The notes: a model not told the origin generated them from the sequence alone. A DNA stretch of 64,000 nt from Ischnura elegans (GCF_921293095.1 NC_060259.1:48341812-48405811), one strand, 5' to 3'; positions 11,040-23,058 are shown, counted from the first letter of the stretch. A program made the numbers and translations.

Positions 11040-11252
11040 CTGCATAGAGGAGGCCCAATTCCATCCCACACAAGCCTGATTTCTGATGCCACTTCGGTCA
11101 CATTTCAGTCGGCTTTCAAAAATGTCCGCGGCGCGGTGATGCATGCAATGCGATTCAATTTGTTTTACAATGTTTTGCAGCATGGTCTTTGCAAATTCAA
11201 AGAATGTCGTTGAATAGTTATGAATTTTTATAAATCACATCATCATGGATGT
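11040..11252 (+). repeat. Dispersed repeat family R1, copy 2
   Basis: Opposite-orientation partner of the repeat at 1-222. It runs from about GGCCCAATTCCATC through GCCACTTCGGTCACATTT to AAATCACATCATCATGGA. Nothing in it codes for a recognisable protein. Confidence 0.75.
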
Positions 11253-11360
11253 TATTTTCGGTTGACACCCTTCATTAATTATGCCTTATTTCCTCGTGAA
11301 ACTCGGATCACTTTTTCTGTCAGCAACGCAAGTGACGATTTATGTGAACCCATTTAAATG

Positions 11361-11421
11361 CGCGATGGGTGACAACACATTAAGAGGCCGACTTGAGGAT
11401 CCTCTTTTGTAATATTCGTGA
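11361..11421 (+). repeat. Direct repeat a (61 bp)
   Basis: Shares GACTTGAGGAT, TAATATTCGTGA and an AACAACACATT-like block with 11939-11999 in the same orientation. The copies flank a 517-bp segment that holds a piggyBac-like MITE and a LINE fragment. Confidence 0.65.
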
Positions 11422-11534
11422 CCATCGACATTATCTCTGGTCAAAAATCTTGTTTGACGCATTGCTATACTCAATTCTCCTTTCAGTTAATCTATCCACG
11501 GCTACTTACTTCTTCTCTTTCACATCCTCCTCAA

Positions 11535-11757
11535 CCCTTTATAACCCAGAGCTGATTTTGGGAGAAATCAAATTTCAAGATTTTTCATTTTGAAAACTTG
11601 AAAAATTTTACACTCTATCATAATTATCGTGGCAGCTAACTATTCAATCGTTAAAATTTACACTAAAAAATAATCGGTGGTTTAGATAATTCCTGAATAG
11701 AGCTGAAAGTTTAAACATTTTTGATGTTGCTTAGAGGCAACATTGGGTTATAAAGGG
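11535..11757. mobile_element. piggyBac-like MITE, family CCCTTTATAACCC
   Basis: A 223-bp element with inverted ends CCCTTTATAACCCA / TGGGTTATAAAGGG. The right flank is TTAA (11758-11761) and the left flank TCAA (11531-11534) is one base from TTAA, the target site of piggyBac-superfamily elements. No ORF. A second copy lies at 23063-23245 in reverse orientation. Confidence 0.7.
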
Positions 11758-11761
11758 TTAA

Positions 11762-11940
11762 CTTGTTCCATATCTTCTTGCCCCTCGACGATAGTCTTCA
11801 TCAGGCCATCATGTCTCAGGATATGGCCTGTAAAATTGCTCCGTCTTCTTATTGAGGTTTTCATGAGGCTTTTCTCTCTTACTCTTCTTTGGAAGTCCCC
11901 AGTACTAAATCGGTCCATCCATTCGATCCTCATCAATTCG
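11762..11940 (-). pseudogene. LINE reverse-transcriptase C-terminal fragment
   Basis: Minus-strand translation gives a 62-residue ORF resembling the region after the RT domain of a LINE polyprotein: RIEWMDRF, then RRRSNFTGHILRHDGLMKTI, then VEGQ. The motif GHILRHDGL is characteristic of this group. The 5' part is missing. The fragment begins right at the TTAA next to the piggyBac-like MITE. Confidence 0.8.
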
Positions 11941-11999
11941 CGGTGGGTAACAACACATTTAGAGGCTGACTTGAGGATTGTGTTCCGTAATATTCGTGA
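11939..11999 (+). repeat. Direct repeat b (61 bp)
   Basis: Second copy of the direct repeat described at 11361-11421. It overlaps the last bases of the LINE fragment boundary. Confidence 0.65.
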
Positions 12000-14900
12000 T
12001 AGGTCCCGTGGGGCGTGAAGTCACCACTAGCCACCACACCAACCCAATCCCCTCAATTGAAAACATATAAACAATTTGTCTTCATTAGTTCACGTTGATG
12101 CTGGAAGCAACTGCTCCGATGACGAAGAGGGACGAAGCAGCTCACGTTCAATATCGGAGGTCAAGCCGTGGGCGAGAGGAAAAAGTCTCGCCAGGGCTGC
12201 GTCCAGCGGATGACGGGCGGGTGTCGTTCCTGAGACATTCCATTGACACGGGTGGGCGCATTTCCTTGGTCATCATCATTATTCGCGATCAAGCACAAGG
12301 GCATATCCAGGATCAAAAATAGGGGGGAAGGCGCAAGCCATGATCCGTAAAGTTATAGCATTTTATCTCGGAAAAGGTGAATGAAACTACATTCTTCAAC
12401 ATAAAACGCTTTTAAAGTTTTAATGGAAGAAAAACATATACCTAATTTTGATGCGAAAAAAATTCGGTTCGAAGGAAAGGGATTAAGATTAGATGCGGCC
12501 AAATTGTGGGAAATAGTGGGAAATAGTGGAAAAGAAACCGAAGAAATTTGACTTATTAAACTAAAATGAGTTTTTTAGTCACTCCCCCATCTTCGATCTG
12601 GTACCCTAACTGATATATTTAATCCCACTTCCTTCCCCAAAAGCTTTTTTACCGTGTGACAAGACGCAAGTCAGGAGTTTTTTTGATTGTCTGCATGATG
12701 TAACCTTCTCAACTTTGTTTCTGTGCCTCCTCCTAAACTATCCCCCATTTTTCCCCTTCCTCTTTCCTCCCCCACCATATTCTTCCTTCTGATCTTTCCC
12801 CCTGCTACTTTGAAAGATTATCATCTATTTAAAACGAAATTTTTGTTAGTACCTGATGGCGATTGTGTAACAACTGAATCACGTGTAGTAATCTGTTAAA
12901 ATAAAATTGTGGGCAATACGATTTCATTTTTGATCATTAGATATTTCCACGACATCTCTCCGCAAAAAGTTAACTTCAATGTTTCGATTATTGCCTGCTG
13001 ATGATGACGCCTCGTTTTGCTCCCGGGTTTACATTCCCATGGGAGGGTGTTGCGTCTATTCCGTTTGCCAAGAAAGGTGACACCACAAAATTTCCGTGCT
13101 CATTTTCATTACCCATAAATTTAGAGATCATATCAAACTTTTTGTCATTTCTTTAAAGACATTTCCAAAAATGGGTGTGTCATTGTTACGTGCTACACAT
13201 AAATTGTGACCGTGGCAATGGTGGTAAAGAAAGGAAAAAAGTGGACGGAAACTTGCTTTCAAGGCTCCGCTGTCGATTTTTCGTGATCACACTATCCCCA
13301 AAAAATGCTTTCCATTCAAAAATGTTATTTTTGACATTGGAATATTCAAGCCATGACTCACTTAAGGCTATGCAATACGAAGTATCTGTATTCGTAAGCC
13401 GTAGCAGAAAATTTGGCCGGAGAAAGATCATAGAGTTTCTTTCCATTGGTATAATTTCAATTATCCGTCAGTATTTTGCAGCCGATTGATAATTGAAGCG
13501 CTGACATGGGAAAGATATTAAGTCACAAAAAATCAAAATTTCGATTTTTCAAGGAGGAGGTACCTAGTACATGCATAATGCACATGCCAATGGCATGAAC
13601 AAGGTAGAAAGCCAATTGGTACAATACATCAGTTGCTATAAGTGACAAAGTTTGTGCACTAATATAAGCTTCGCAATGTTGGCGAACCTCTTCCTTTCTT
13701 CTCTTGTAAAATTTACATTTACTGACTTACCTCCTTTCACATCTCAACGCTTCAATTTTAGAGCACTTACTCATTTACCAAACTGGATATTTGAAAAAAT
13801 ACATTAAATCTTTTAAATGCCGATTAAATAGTTTTTTCAGAATAAAATACTGTTTATGAAACTGGAAACACGTACTTTACACTTTCACCAGCGTTGACCT
13901 CTTCTAAAAAGTACGTATTGAAAGTTAAAGTCTAAGTACCTTTTAGGTGCTGCATTCAATATTGATTAATGTGGATTTAATGCAATTGAATTCAATAATT
14001 ATTTAGCAAGGTGCGTTGAAATCCGAATATTTCTTGTTTGAACTCTTAAACAAGCGGTAAGAAAAGGAGGGGCTACCTCATCAAAGAATAAGTGTAAATT
14101 ATCTGTTTAAAATGCTGACTTTCCCTATCATGTCAATGTATTTTTAACCCTTCCTGGACAAGAATTTTTCACCAATGGAAAATTTTTTTTACTCCCAAAT
14201 TTCAACTAAGGGAGTTAGTTCATAGAAAGCACATTCACCAATTTTTTAATTTTTTCTCAAAATTGACTAAAATTTAGGCATGTGCCTAATTCGGTACATT
14301 GGGCATTCGTGTCACAGGTATGCTCCACCAGAGGTTAGGCAGCCCACCACAAAATCGTTTGATAAAAAGGAAATAAATGCTTATTAACTGCCTATTTATA
14401 ATATTCAGTCTTACTAGCAAAACATTCGCACATCCCTGCTCAAATTTTACCTTCCATATTATATCTCAATGCGCAATGTGGAAATCATTAATAACTCAAT
14501 TACAGTCAAACATCAGCTGGCAGCATAAAAAGAATATATGCTAGGAGAAATAATTTATTTTTTCCAAACAGCATTTAACAATGTATCCATAATAACGCTT
14601 CTGATATTAGATTGTTTGGTGAAATAAATTTGGATTAGTTATATATCGTAATCAAAAACTTATGATAAAATGGATGCAATCTGTGCTGTCATTATTTCAG
14701 CAAAACATAAAAATGAATGGGGGAGCATTTAGAGAGTTGCCATGGATGTTTCGTATAAATAACAGTAAACCGAGTTATTTTTCATTCAATTTAATGAAAT
14801 AGCTGGAATTCTTATTCAAACACATGTGTACATTGAATTTCGCACACTTTTGGAAAACTTTCTGAAGCACTCTTAGAGTCATCAGGTAACTTTGATTCCA

Positions 14901-16490
14901 AATCTTCATTGCTCGAGCTTTCACCAGCATGAGTACCATTGGTATTCTCTGGAGGCACAATCACACTTTGAACAACATCCCTCCTCCTTTCCCATAAAAA
15001 GAGTTACGGGATTCATTTTTTGAAATGCCAGCAGAGTAAAAAAAACATCTAATAATGCCATGTTTAAATGTTAGAACTTAGCCATATAGCTACAACTTAC
15101 TCTCAATTACATAACTACGACGACATTATGAAGTATATTTATGAAATATTAGACATCAGGTTTCGATCGCGATTTATTGTCTTAAATTGCTATCATTCCG
15201 TAGGAGCCCAATGGGACGAATTCGTCACACTCATATCTTCCTTCAATTTAAAATAATCTGAAATTTTAACACGTCACGATTACATATAACATTTTAGTAA
15301 ACTAAGAGGAATACAGATAAAATTTTAGATACCTACATATAAAATTACCTAGGGAAGCCAAAATATAAGAGAAAAACACAGCAAATAGACGATCTTCAAC
15401 GCGGTTTGCTTTGAATTTTTCCTATCAAAGTTGGAGTTCTACCTTTCCTCGCTTGGTGTCAAAACTTATTACTCTCGGCAGACAAGAACGCGTCGAAAAC
15501 ATTAAAATGTGCAATAGACTTACTTGACTACTGAGGCAAAATGATTCTGAAGGTATGTGCCGAATTCGGCACACCTGACGTTAAAGGTTTTAGATATCAT
15601 AGCGGATTTCCGACAGAGTATTCACTTAACATTTATGTATCAGCTTCAATTACGCAGTACCAGCACTTGTAATTTTGCTCAAATATGTTTTGACGTTAAT
15701 CTACGAAGAAGAACATTAGTTTTGCTCCTTAAGGTGACTTTTTCGCGTAAATAGTCGTTTTTGTGCGCATTCTTCACCAAATGATACTCACTATCAATGC
15801 GTTGGAGGTATAAATTAACACGCAACTCATTCACCACGGGGATTGACACACGAACGACGAGTGTACAGGACTATTAAATGCTTCACTTGAGATCTCAAGA
15901 GAGTCAGCTAGAATGGTCCTACAATGCGTGTGGAGCTGTTGTCAAGGTCTTATCTCCGATCACTTCCGATTCTATAACGATTCCAATTTTTTCTTTAGTG
16001 GGTGTTGCAATCCCGTTAGATTTTTCCGCTCAATGTCAAGTTGAGAAGCCAAGACAGTCTTGCTGCACGTGCTATCTTTATTTCTTGCTAAAATTACTCC
16101 AACCGCTCTTTCATTAGCATGATCGAGGGCATTGTTGCCAACGGAATAGTAATAAATATCTGCTAAATAGAATGATGCTGAAAAAGTTATAAGATATCAT
16201 TTATGACGGCTTGAAATAATTGAAGTCTTGAGACCTCGCGCGGTTTCACCTCAACGGTTGGGTCCATAAGTCAGTGGACTTTTTCACCCTACTTCCTGAA
16301 AAGGGGGTGGGTTGTGGAAAGGTTTAAGGGAAAAAAGGTCTCGCCTTGACGGGCACGACGATCTCATTGGGCTGGGATAGATTCGGATGGGTCGGTAATA
16401 TAACGCTAGTAACACATTAACAGTTAGTTAACATTCTTTAGTTTAACGAGAAGTTAAAGTTAACTTTAGTATTAACTAGAAGTAATGAAG
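12000..16490. other. No gene recognised; unusual tracts noted
   Basis: Mostly AT-rich and non-coding as far as I can tell. A pyrimidine-rich tract of about 80 bp lies at 12727-12806. A perfect 18-bp palindrome (TGTGCCGAATTCGGCACA) is at 15556-15573. Short ORFs of 60-104 codons show no recognisable domain. Confidence 0.45.
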
Positions 16491-16491
16491 T

Positions 16492-16538
16492 CACGAAAGA
16501 GTAAAGAGTAAGTTAGCACTAGAAGTTACTCTTTCGTG
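16492..16538. repeat. 13-bp perfect inverted repeat (hairpin)
   Basis: CACGAAAGAGTAA at 16492-16504 is exactly complementary to TTACTCTTTCGTG at 16526-16538, with a 21-nt loop. It is flanked on the left by GTTAA-rich short repeats. Origin unknown; it could be a MITE relic. Confidence 0.7.
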
Positions 16539-16609
16539 AGAAATGGAACCAATTTCCTATGAATAAGAAAGTAGGCCTAGTGTTACCTGATGATTTTTAT
16601 CTGAGAATT

Positions 16610-16804
16610 GGTTTCTCTGTATGGAGGGCATCTAATGTTGCTGCATTTCTTCCGTGAGACGGTTTATTAAGTCACGACCCTATGGTGTCTTCTCTTTAGA
16701 GTAGGTTAACACCGACACGGTGGCGACTTTCTCTGCACTCTGTACATACGTAATAATGGCAAGATTGACCTTAGCTGTCCATTCTCTCCTCCAAATACTA
16801 TACC
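16610..16804 (+). repeat. tRNA-derived SINE, 5'-truncated copy 5
   Basis: Degraded body and tail of the SINE family. It contains GTAGGTTAACACCGACAC-like sequence and the diagnostic tail GACCTTAGCTGTCCATTCTC followed by CTCCAAATACTATACCA. The tRNA-like head is not recognisable. Confidence 0.65.
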
Positions 16805-17354
16805 AAAATCTGTAAAATAGCTAAGTGCTAAGACAATGCCGGATTCAATTCCTTTCCTTCGCCTTTTTACGATGTTTGCTCACAATATACACTTGCCATC
16901 AATACGAGTGCTTAAGACCAAAGTGCACAAATTACTACTTAATAATTATAGCAAATCCCTGTATAACGAACCATACTGGTATGATAACTTACTAATTTGA
17001 TGAGGAAAAGAGTAAATTTTTGTATTTTTCATGCATTTTCTTCTATTATTAAGTTTTAATGCTAACATTATTAAAAGAAAATAGAGATGGCACTTTTCCA
17101 CAGGTTTATTTAAAGTACGACGCGTTTCCACCGATAGGTCATTATCAAGTACAATTGTTTTAATAACTAATTAACATATATTAACATTGTTTAAATAAAT
17201 AATAATATCGTTTTCAATATGTTTCATATGTGCGGACATTTTGGACAGCTAAATACCCAGGTATCCACATTCGAACTAAAGATGTGTATATGTATTTATA
17301 AAGGATAATATTTTCCCTTGTTTTATTTACTTTTTTCTTTTTATTTACACTTAT

Positions 17355-17390
17355 TGATGTTATTTGATATTGATATTGATATTGATGATA
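17355..17390. repeat. GATATT microsatellite
   Basis: Short imperfect array of GATATT units (about four) within AT-rich DNA. Confidence 0.8.
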
Positions 17391-17439
17391 TTTTATACCT
17401 CTATTATTTCATTTCCCTGTGTTCATCATCATCACCGGT

Positions 17440-17900
17440 CAACAATCATAAGATTGGTACGACGCGGTTCTCCACTCAATTCTTTTATTAGGTAATCTTT
17501 TCACACCAACGAATTCATTATCTTTCACATTCTTCTTTATCTGTCCCAAATATATCATTCGAGGTCCTCCTTTTCCGTTCTTGGCATTTACTTATCCCTC
17601 GACGATTTTCTTCACGAGGGCATCATATCTGAAGATATAGTCTAAAAGATTTTCCCGTCTTCTTATTTAAGTTTTCACGAGGCTCCTCTTCTCTCCTGCT
17701 CTTCTTAGGACTTCGTTACAAAATCGGTCGATCAATTTAATCGTGATCATTCTTCTGTAACACCACAGTTCGAAGGCCTCTATCCTTGCTTTCTTCGCTG
17801 CTGCCATGGTCCATGCCTCACTTCCTTATAGAACCACACTCCAAATGTAGGTTCTTATTAATTGTTTCATTACTTTGATGCTTAAGTTTCCCGCTTTAAG
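17440..17900 (-). pseudogene. LINE 3' fragment (RT C-terminal region)
   Basis: Minus-strand conceptual translation, with stops and frameshifts, reads through the classic post-RT block of a LINE polyprotein. Recognisable pieces are VVLYGSEAWTMAAAKKARIE, FELWCYRRM and RRAGEKRSL. It ends near the 3' UTR around 17560. Only the last part of the ORF is present, as expected for a 5'-truncated insertion. It is related to the broken LINE at 23250-25700 and to the fragment at 11762-11940. Confidence 0.8.
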
Positions 17901-19002
17901 CAGATACTGTTATATTATCATATGTATTATTATTATTACAGAAAGGTATTTTTCGGTCATTCCGTATATGCTTAAGAGATACTGCATCTACAGTGATAAA
18001 TGAAGTATCATTTCAAACGTTGAATCGCTGGCCTCTGACGAAAAATACAATCTCAACATCCAATTTCTCTATTTACCCATTAATTTGACTCAAAAGTTTC
18101 GATTGCTCCAAGTCAATTACTCGCTCGAGGTGTGTAGACTCCGCACATATTTATTCTTATATACCTACAAAAAAGGTTTAAAAACCCGTTAAATCCATAG
18201 CTAAACCATAGGAACGTTGCATAAGCAGGCAAAAATATTAAAAATAAAATCTAAGACGAATAAATGAAAATGTCGTGTTGAAAGTATTCAAGAATTATCA
18301 TCAACGGGAATGGACAAAAAGAATGAAAATAGTAAGAAATTCACATAGTGATTGTGCATGGGTAATGGTAAAAATTGTAATGGATACGAGTGAGAGTATA
18401 TTTATCATGAAATTCTTTTAAGAATTAAGAGTATATTATGAATTTATATGTACAGTATGAGAGTAAAGTCGTGCAAAATTTTTGCATGGGTAACCTATAG
18501 CCAAAAAGGCCCAAGATAACAAATGAACTGAATTGGATCTGATCGTAGCACGTGAGATCGGGCAGCCAGACGCGGAAAACCTTTGCCTCTCTTTCCCGAG
18601 TCTCAGCGCGGAGCTAAGTGAAAGCGAAGGTGCGACACGAGGCGAAGGCTTGGCAAGACAAGGTCAACGCGCTTGGAATCCCGACATAGCTTCTGTCACT
18701 TTTACCAAGTGAGAGAGCAGAAGCAATTTGTTCAGTCCTGGGAGATCATAACGCTGAATGGCGTCGTCTCTAGCTGTCGCCCTTCATCCACAGCACCAAA
18801 ACCTCAGTTTGACCTCGTGATCGCATTTGTTAATGAGACTATTGGGAGTAGAGAGGGGTCCTACCATTGAGATGGAAGTGGTGAGGACGTTTGCATCATT
18901 ACGGAGTCCATGTTGGCAGGGGTGGAAGAACTGTTGAAATGTAGAGCGAACTTGAGGATCATCTGAATTCATGGAGTTTCGCGTGAGGAAATAATTAAAC
19001 TA
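17901..19002. other. No gene recognised
   Basis: AT-rich except for a CpG-richer patch at about 18540-18690. No ORF with recognisable homology. Confidence 0.45.
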
Positions 19003-19076
19003 TGAATGTATGCTCTGAGCACCTGAGCACCTGGCCGGCAACCAGGAGGTTCTGGGTTCGAGTCCCAGTCAGGTAG
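19003..19076 (+). tRNA. tRNA-Ala(GGC)-like sequence, probably pseudo or SINE head
   Basis: Three tRNA arms fold well. The D stem is GCTC/GAGC (19012-19015 and 19025-19028). The anticodon stem CCTGG/CCAGG encloses the loop CCGGCAA, giving anticodon GGC (19037-19039). The T stem CTGGG/CCCAG encloses TTCGAGT (19052-19068). The 3' acceptor strand TCAGGTA has no partner upstream, so the acceptor stem is broken and the molecule is unlikely to be a working tRNA. It may be a tRNA pseudogene or the head of a different SINE. A and B boxes remain intact. Confidence 0.55.
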
Positions 19077-19212
19077 CATTTTTACCCTCTGATTTCTTGC
19101 ATTTTTCCATCTACCACAGCACCGTTGTCCTCGTTCTTTTCCATTGTATGTTCCTATCCCTTTCATTCCTTACCTCTGAATTTATTTGTGGTGCCGTGTG
19201 AATGAATGAAGT

Positions 19213-19400
19213 AGTATATATGTATATAAAAGAGGATGTCTGTTTGTGTATCCGCTAGTGTGCGCTTCCACACGGATGTACGGGTTGCAACCAAAGTTAG
19301 TGCATAGGTGCATACCCGGCCACCGTTGCTCGGGATGGATAGCATCCAGAGAAGTGGGAAAGTTTGAACTTGGAACTCATGGTCAGATGGCAGGATTTTT
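19213..19400 (+). other. Possible Helitron-like end fragment
   Basis: The block TATATAAAAGAGGATGTCTG, followed by TTTGTGTATCCGC and GGATGTACGGGTTGCAACC, resembles the start of non-autonomous Helitrons common in insects. No 3' hairpin-CTRR end was found. Low-confidence pattern match. Confidence 0.25.
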
Positions 19401-20194
19401 AGACACGCTGAACAGCAAACAAAGGAAAAAAAACGATTTCCGTATACCTCGCACGGGATCGGCTAATACCCCGCTCCGCAGCATTGATCGCTATGTGTGT
19501 CCGTATGTGTGTAGACCAAAAACGTCTTGTGAACTCATACCCCACAAAAAAGGTTTGCACCAAGAGGATTAATAGTTACGTATAGAATCCTTTGAGTTGG
19601 ACGCTCCTTGGAGTTGAGTTGACGCGTAGAATGCATCCGAAAGTAGCACTACAGGGTTCGGGATCATGAGATGAAAATCATGAAAATGACTGTGAAAATA
19701 ATGGCAATAATTGCAGGCGTCTGTAAAAGAAAAAAGTAGCAAGAAATATTTAAAAAAAGTACCGTAGACGAGATTCGTTCTTAGAATCGTAGCGCAAGAA
19801 TAGAACGCCGCGGCGCGCCGTTCCACTGAACCACGACAATAATTTTTCACACGGAGTTCTGAAGGGTTTTCAAAGCCAAATACATTGACACCTACGGATC
19901 CTTGCGCCACTAGTGACTAAAGTTGGAGTGCGAATTAATGCGTGGAGACCGGTTTCAAAATAAGGCGGTTACTGCTCCCTAGTGGAACCTCCTATAGTAA
20001 TATAAACTCTATGCCTGCTCTAGTAAAATGAAAAGTGAAAGTTTCATCGCAAAAACAGGACTTATGTTGGTAAGTTAAAAAGCCAGCTGAAATTCTTTGA
20101 AAATGTACAAATAAATTTTGAGCTGAATTTTACTAATGTAACAGGAAAATTAATAAGCCAAAACTTTTATGCGTTGCATAAGCCAATGATTCCA

Positions 20195-20460
20195 CGGAAG
20201 AGATAGATTCCGACAGAAGCGATAAATTAAGAGAGATGTTTTGCCGAACGGATAGATATAGGAATACGTTTTCCCCGTACCATAGGACGAGATAAGAACC
20301 ATGAAGGACCCCGAATCATAAAGGATTCCAATAAATGCTAGCCGTAATTTCCTTAGAGCACTTCCTTTTCATATGTGAACGACTGGTGTCCTAACACCCC
20401 TGCCACACGCCTTTTAGGCGGCTTGTGGGATATTATGTACAGTGTACATGTAGATAAAGA
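20195..20460 (+). pseudogene. LINE ORF C-terminal remnant
   Basis: Conceptual translation in shifting frames gives ERIDIGIRFPRTI-like and then LTPLPHAF and AACGIL pieces, a pattern I associate with the C-terminus and 3' end of CR1/Jockey-type LINE polyproteins. A hairpin is formed by CCACACGCC and GGCGGCTTGTGG at about 20400-20426. A 55-bp piece of the same sequence occurs at 9665-9730. There are several frameshifts. Confidence 0.45.
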
Positions 20461-21078
20461 GAGTTATGGCTTTAGCTTACATATTTTTCAGAATTTTGAA
20501 GCTGTATCTGGTAAAAATCATACTCACCTCGTTCAATAGCTGAATAATTATCCATTGAAAATTTTCATCGGAGTGAAATTATAATAAATTACTCAACTTT
20601 GATAATACTTTTTATGCATTAAATATTTTTGGTAGTAATAACTTAAGGTTTAGTTAGGGTAGATGCAATAAAAAACTGTAATATTTATTAGAAATAACTC
20701 TCAATCCTGCATGAATTGATTGCATTTTTTAGGTGATTATAGGGTGAGTAATCTCAAAATGCATAAGGAAATGAATGAGGAAAGGAAGTGAATCAGTGCA
20801 AAACTCCGGAATGCTATTGGAAAGAATTCATTAGAACGGTTATGTACCCAAGGAAGTTCATATAATGATTTACAGTCGGCACTCAAGGGCTGCAACTCAT
20901 ATGTGGTGGAAAGGCAAGGGAATTCAATGTTATGGCCTCCAAGGCGGCACTGGCACAAATATCTGGGACTCAATTATTTGCGAGAAAATGGGAGAGGCTG
21001 AACGAGAGATTATTGATAAAATCGGAAGAACTAAGTGTGATGGAGTGGAATTTTTCCATATTGAAAGAAAACACATGC
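20461..21078. other. No gene recognised
   Basis: AT-rich DNA with two overlapping short ORFs on opposite strands, neither recognisable. Confidence 0.45.
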
Positions 21079-22337
21079 AATTGTAATCGTTGAAGTAATG
21101 CTACTAGTTTGGTGATGAATTAATATACTCACCGCAAGCATAAACGGGGTCAAGCATAAACAGGGTTGTAACCATTTCAGTGAAAAATATCAAAATTTTT
21201 ATTCATAAGGCAAAGTTTTTGTCACAGGAAGATAAAACCATGACAGAATCATTCGTGAGACGTCGGCAATACTTAATGATGGTTTACGCGTGAAACCCTA
21301 AAAGTAAATATATATAAGAGGTCTACAGTTGACTGCGTACGAGTAATAGAAGCTTCGCCGTAGTAATCAGGAGCTGTGGCCAACATTTAAATCGGAAGAT
21401 AAAAAGTGGCGTGGAAAATGGAGAAATTTATCAAATTAAATAATTACAAATAGATTATATAAGCCAGAGACTCCTTCTTTGTTAGCATCAGTTCCATTCG
21501 CAATAAAATTTTAATCGAAACACAAAATATGCAACTATTAAGTACTCCCTCTCATTTTAGTCGTAAAATTGAGTTAACTCAGTCGGACCAGTGGATAGAC
21601 TATTCATCACATATAAGTCTGAGATGAGAAGATGCAAAAAAAGCAACGGTGCTGACCCTTGAGAAGGTGAGTGTGCCCACGCTCTTCATGGACAAGGCTG
21701 ACGGAACCGACATTATCGTTAACCTCTCCCAACGCTTTCTTCATCAAGTTAGGTTGGGGCGGATGGAGATGAAAAGCTGCTGACAAAATATTCAACCCAT
21801 TAATTATTGCCATATGGTGCGTTCTCATTTATGCGTATGCCATATTTACTAAAAAAAATACCGCTGCGGAGTGTTAGCTACACCTTGGAGATAAAAATAA
21901 AATGAGGTATTTCGGCTTCTGTGGTCGTGACCAAGATTCTAATGGAAGAATACGAGATTATGTTTTGTCTCTCATTGACTTGCTCCATTGATAGCGTATA
22001 GTTCCATATTTTGTATTTCGATTAAAATTTTCGAATGGAACTGATGCTAACAAAGGAGTCTCTGGCTTAAATAATCTATTTGTAATTATTAAATTTGATA
22101 ACTTTTTCCATTTTCCATGCTACTATTTATCTCCCGATTTAAATGTTGGCCTCAGCTTCTGATTACTACAACGAAGCTTCTATTACTCGTACGCAGCCAA
22201 CTTTAGGCCTCTCATATTTATTTACTTTTAGGATTTCACGCGTAAACCATCATTTCAATTTGAGTTACAATTATTTCAATTCATAGAATTGTTGCAATCG
22301 TTTAGGTAATATAAATAATTTGGCGATGAATTAATAT
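21079..22337. repeat. Inverted-repeat structure bounded by direct repeats
   Basis: Arms at 21275-21540 and 22001-22255 are reverse complements over about 260 bp with few mismatches and small indels. Matching blocks are AATGATGGTTTACGCGTGAA with its complement near 22250, CCAACATTTAAATCGG with its complement near 22145, and GAGACTCCTTCTTTGTTAGC with its complement near 22050. The spacer is about 460 bp. Outside the arms, 21079-21126 and 22288-22337 share GATGAATTAATATA as part of a roughly 50-bp diverged direct repeat. If transcribed, the arms would form a long double-stranded RNA. No transposase is visible. It may be a foldback-type transposon or an inverted duplication. Confidence 0.8.
21607..21828 (-). 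other. Uncharacterised 73-codon ORF in the hairpin spacer
   Basis: A minus-strand open frame lies inside the spacer of the inverted repeat, where base composition is more balanced than in the arms. It has no recognisable motif. It may be a chance ORF, part of a captured exon, or a remnant gene of the element. Confidence 0.2.
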
Positions 22338-23058
22338 AATATTTCCCATATTGCCTTTGTTTCTGGTGATGGATTCTAGAAGACAAATAAGTGTAGATAC
22401 CTGTGTATTGAACAGCCTTTCGTTACAACTTTTCTCATCCAAAGACGGGTTTGAAAAGTTAAATTTTGATTTCAGATACATTTTTATGGCATTGTTCACC
22501 TAAATAAATTTTTACATTATCACCTCATAAACCATTAAAACAATCGATTGATGATAAAAAATTACGTATTAACTCGAGCGCCATATGAAATCAATACAAT
22601 TCAAGTAATTAAATAAGGTTCAATAAATGTACCAAAATAATCCATAAAGTACATATTTTTCATAAAAAAATTCAACATCTTAATTGATTAATACATTATA
22701 TGTGGAATTTTTCATAAGAATGTCATCAGCTGAATAAAAATGCCATCAGATTAGTTTCGGAAAACAAAATTCACTGAGGGGCCTAGTTGATCTGAAGGTT
22801 TAATCATTGTATGTTTTATAGCTTCCACTATGCTCAGCCGAATTTTTCGTTTGGTAGAGGAAAGAAGAAAGTAAAGGAGGTGTACATGCACAACGCGCAT
22901 GGAGCTAATGATTAGAGGCACTAATGCTGGCTAAACGATACAAATAAAGCAGTAACATTTTTCTGCTCTGTCAGCTGTCCAAATGGTTATTTTAAGTAGA
23001 AGTTGAAGAGCTGAGTTTCAGCTGAATTTCAACTAATAAACAAAGTTTGAAATACTCG
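22338..23058. other. No gene recognised
   Basis: AT-rich DNA without supported features. Confidence 0.5.

Noticed and set aside
12297-12340. Possible hAT element start (AAGGGCATATCCAGG followed by a G-run)
   Set aside because: No complementary right end or 8-bp duplication could be found in the following kilobase.
19003-19076. Functional tRNA gene
   Set aside because: The acceptor stem cannot form and the anticodon is unusual for the family, so it is reported only as tRNA-like.
18673-19166. Cluster of 60-65-codon ORFs around 18.7-19.2 kb
   Set aside because: Short, overlapping on both strands and without motifs; expected by chance.
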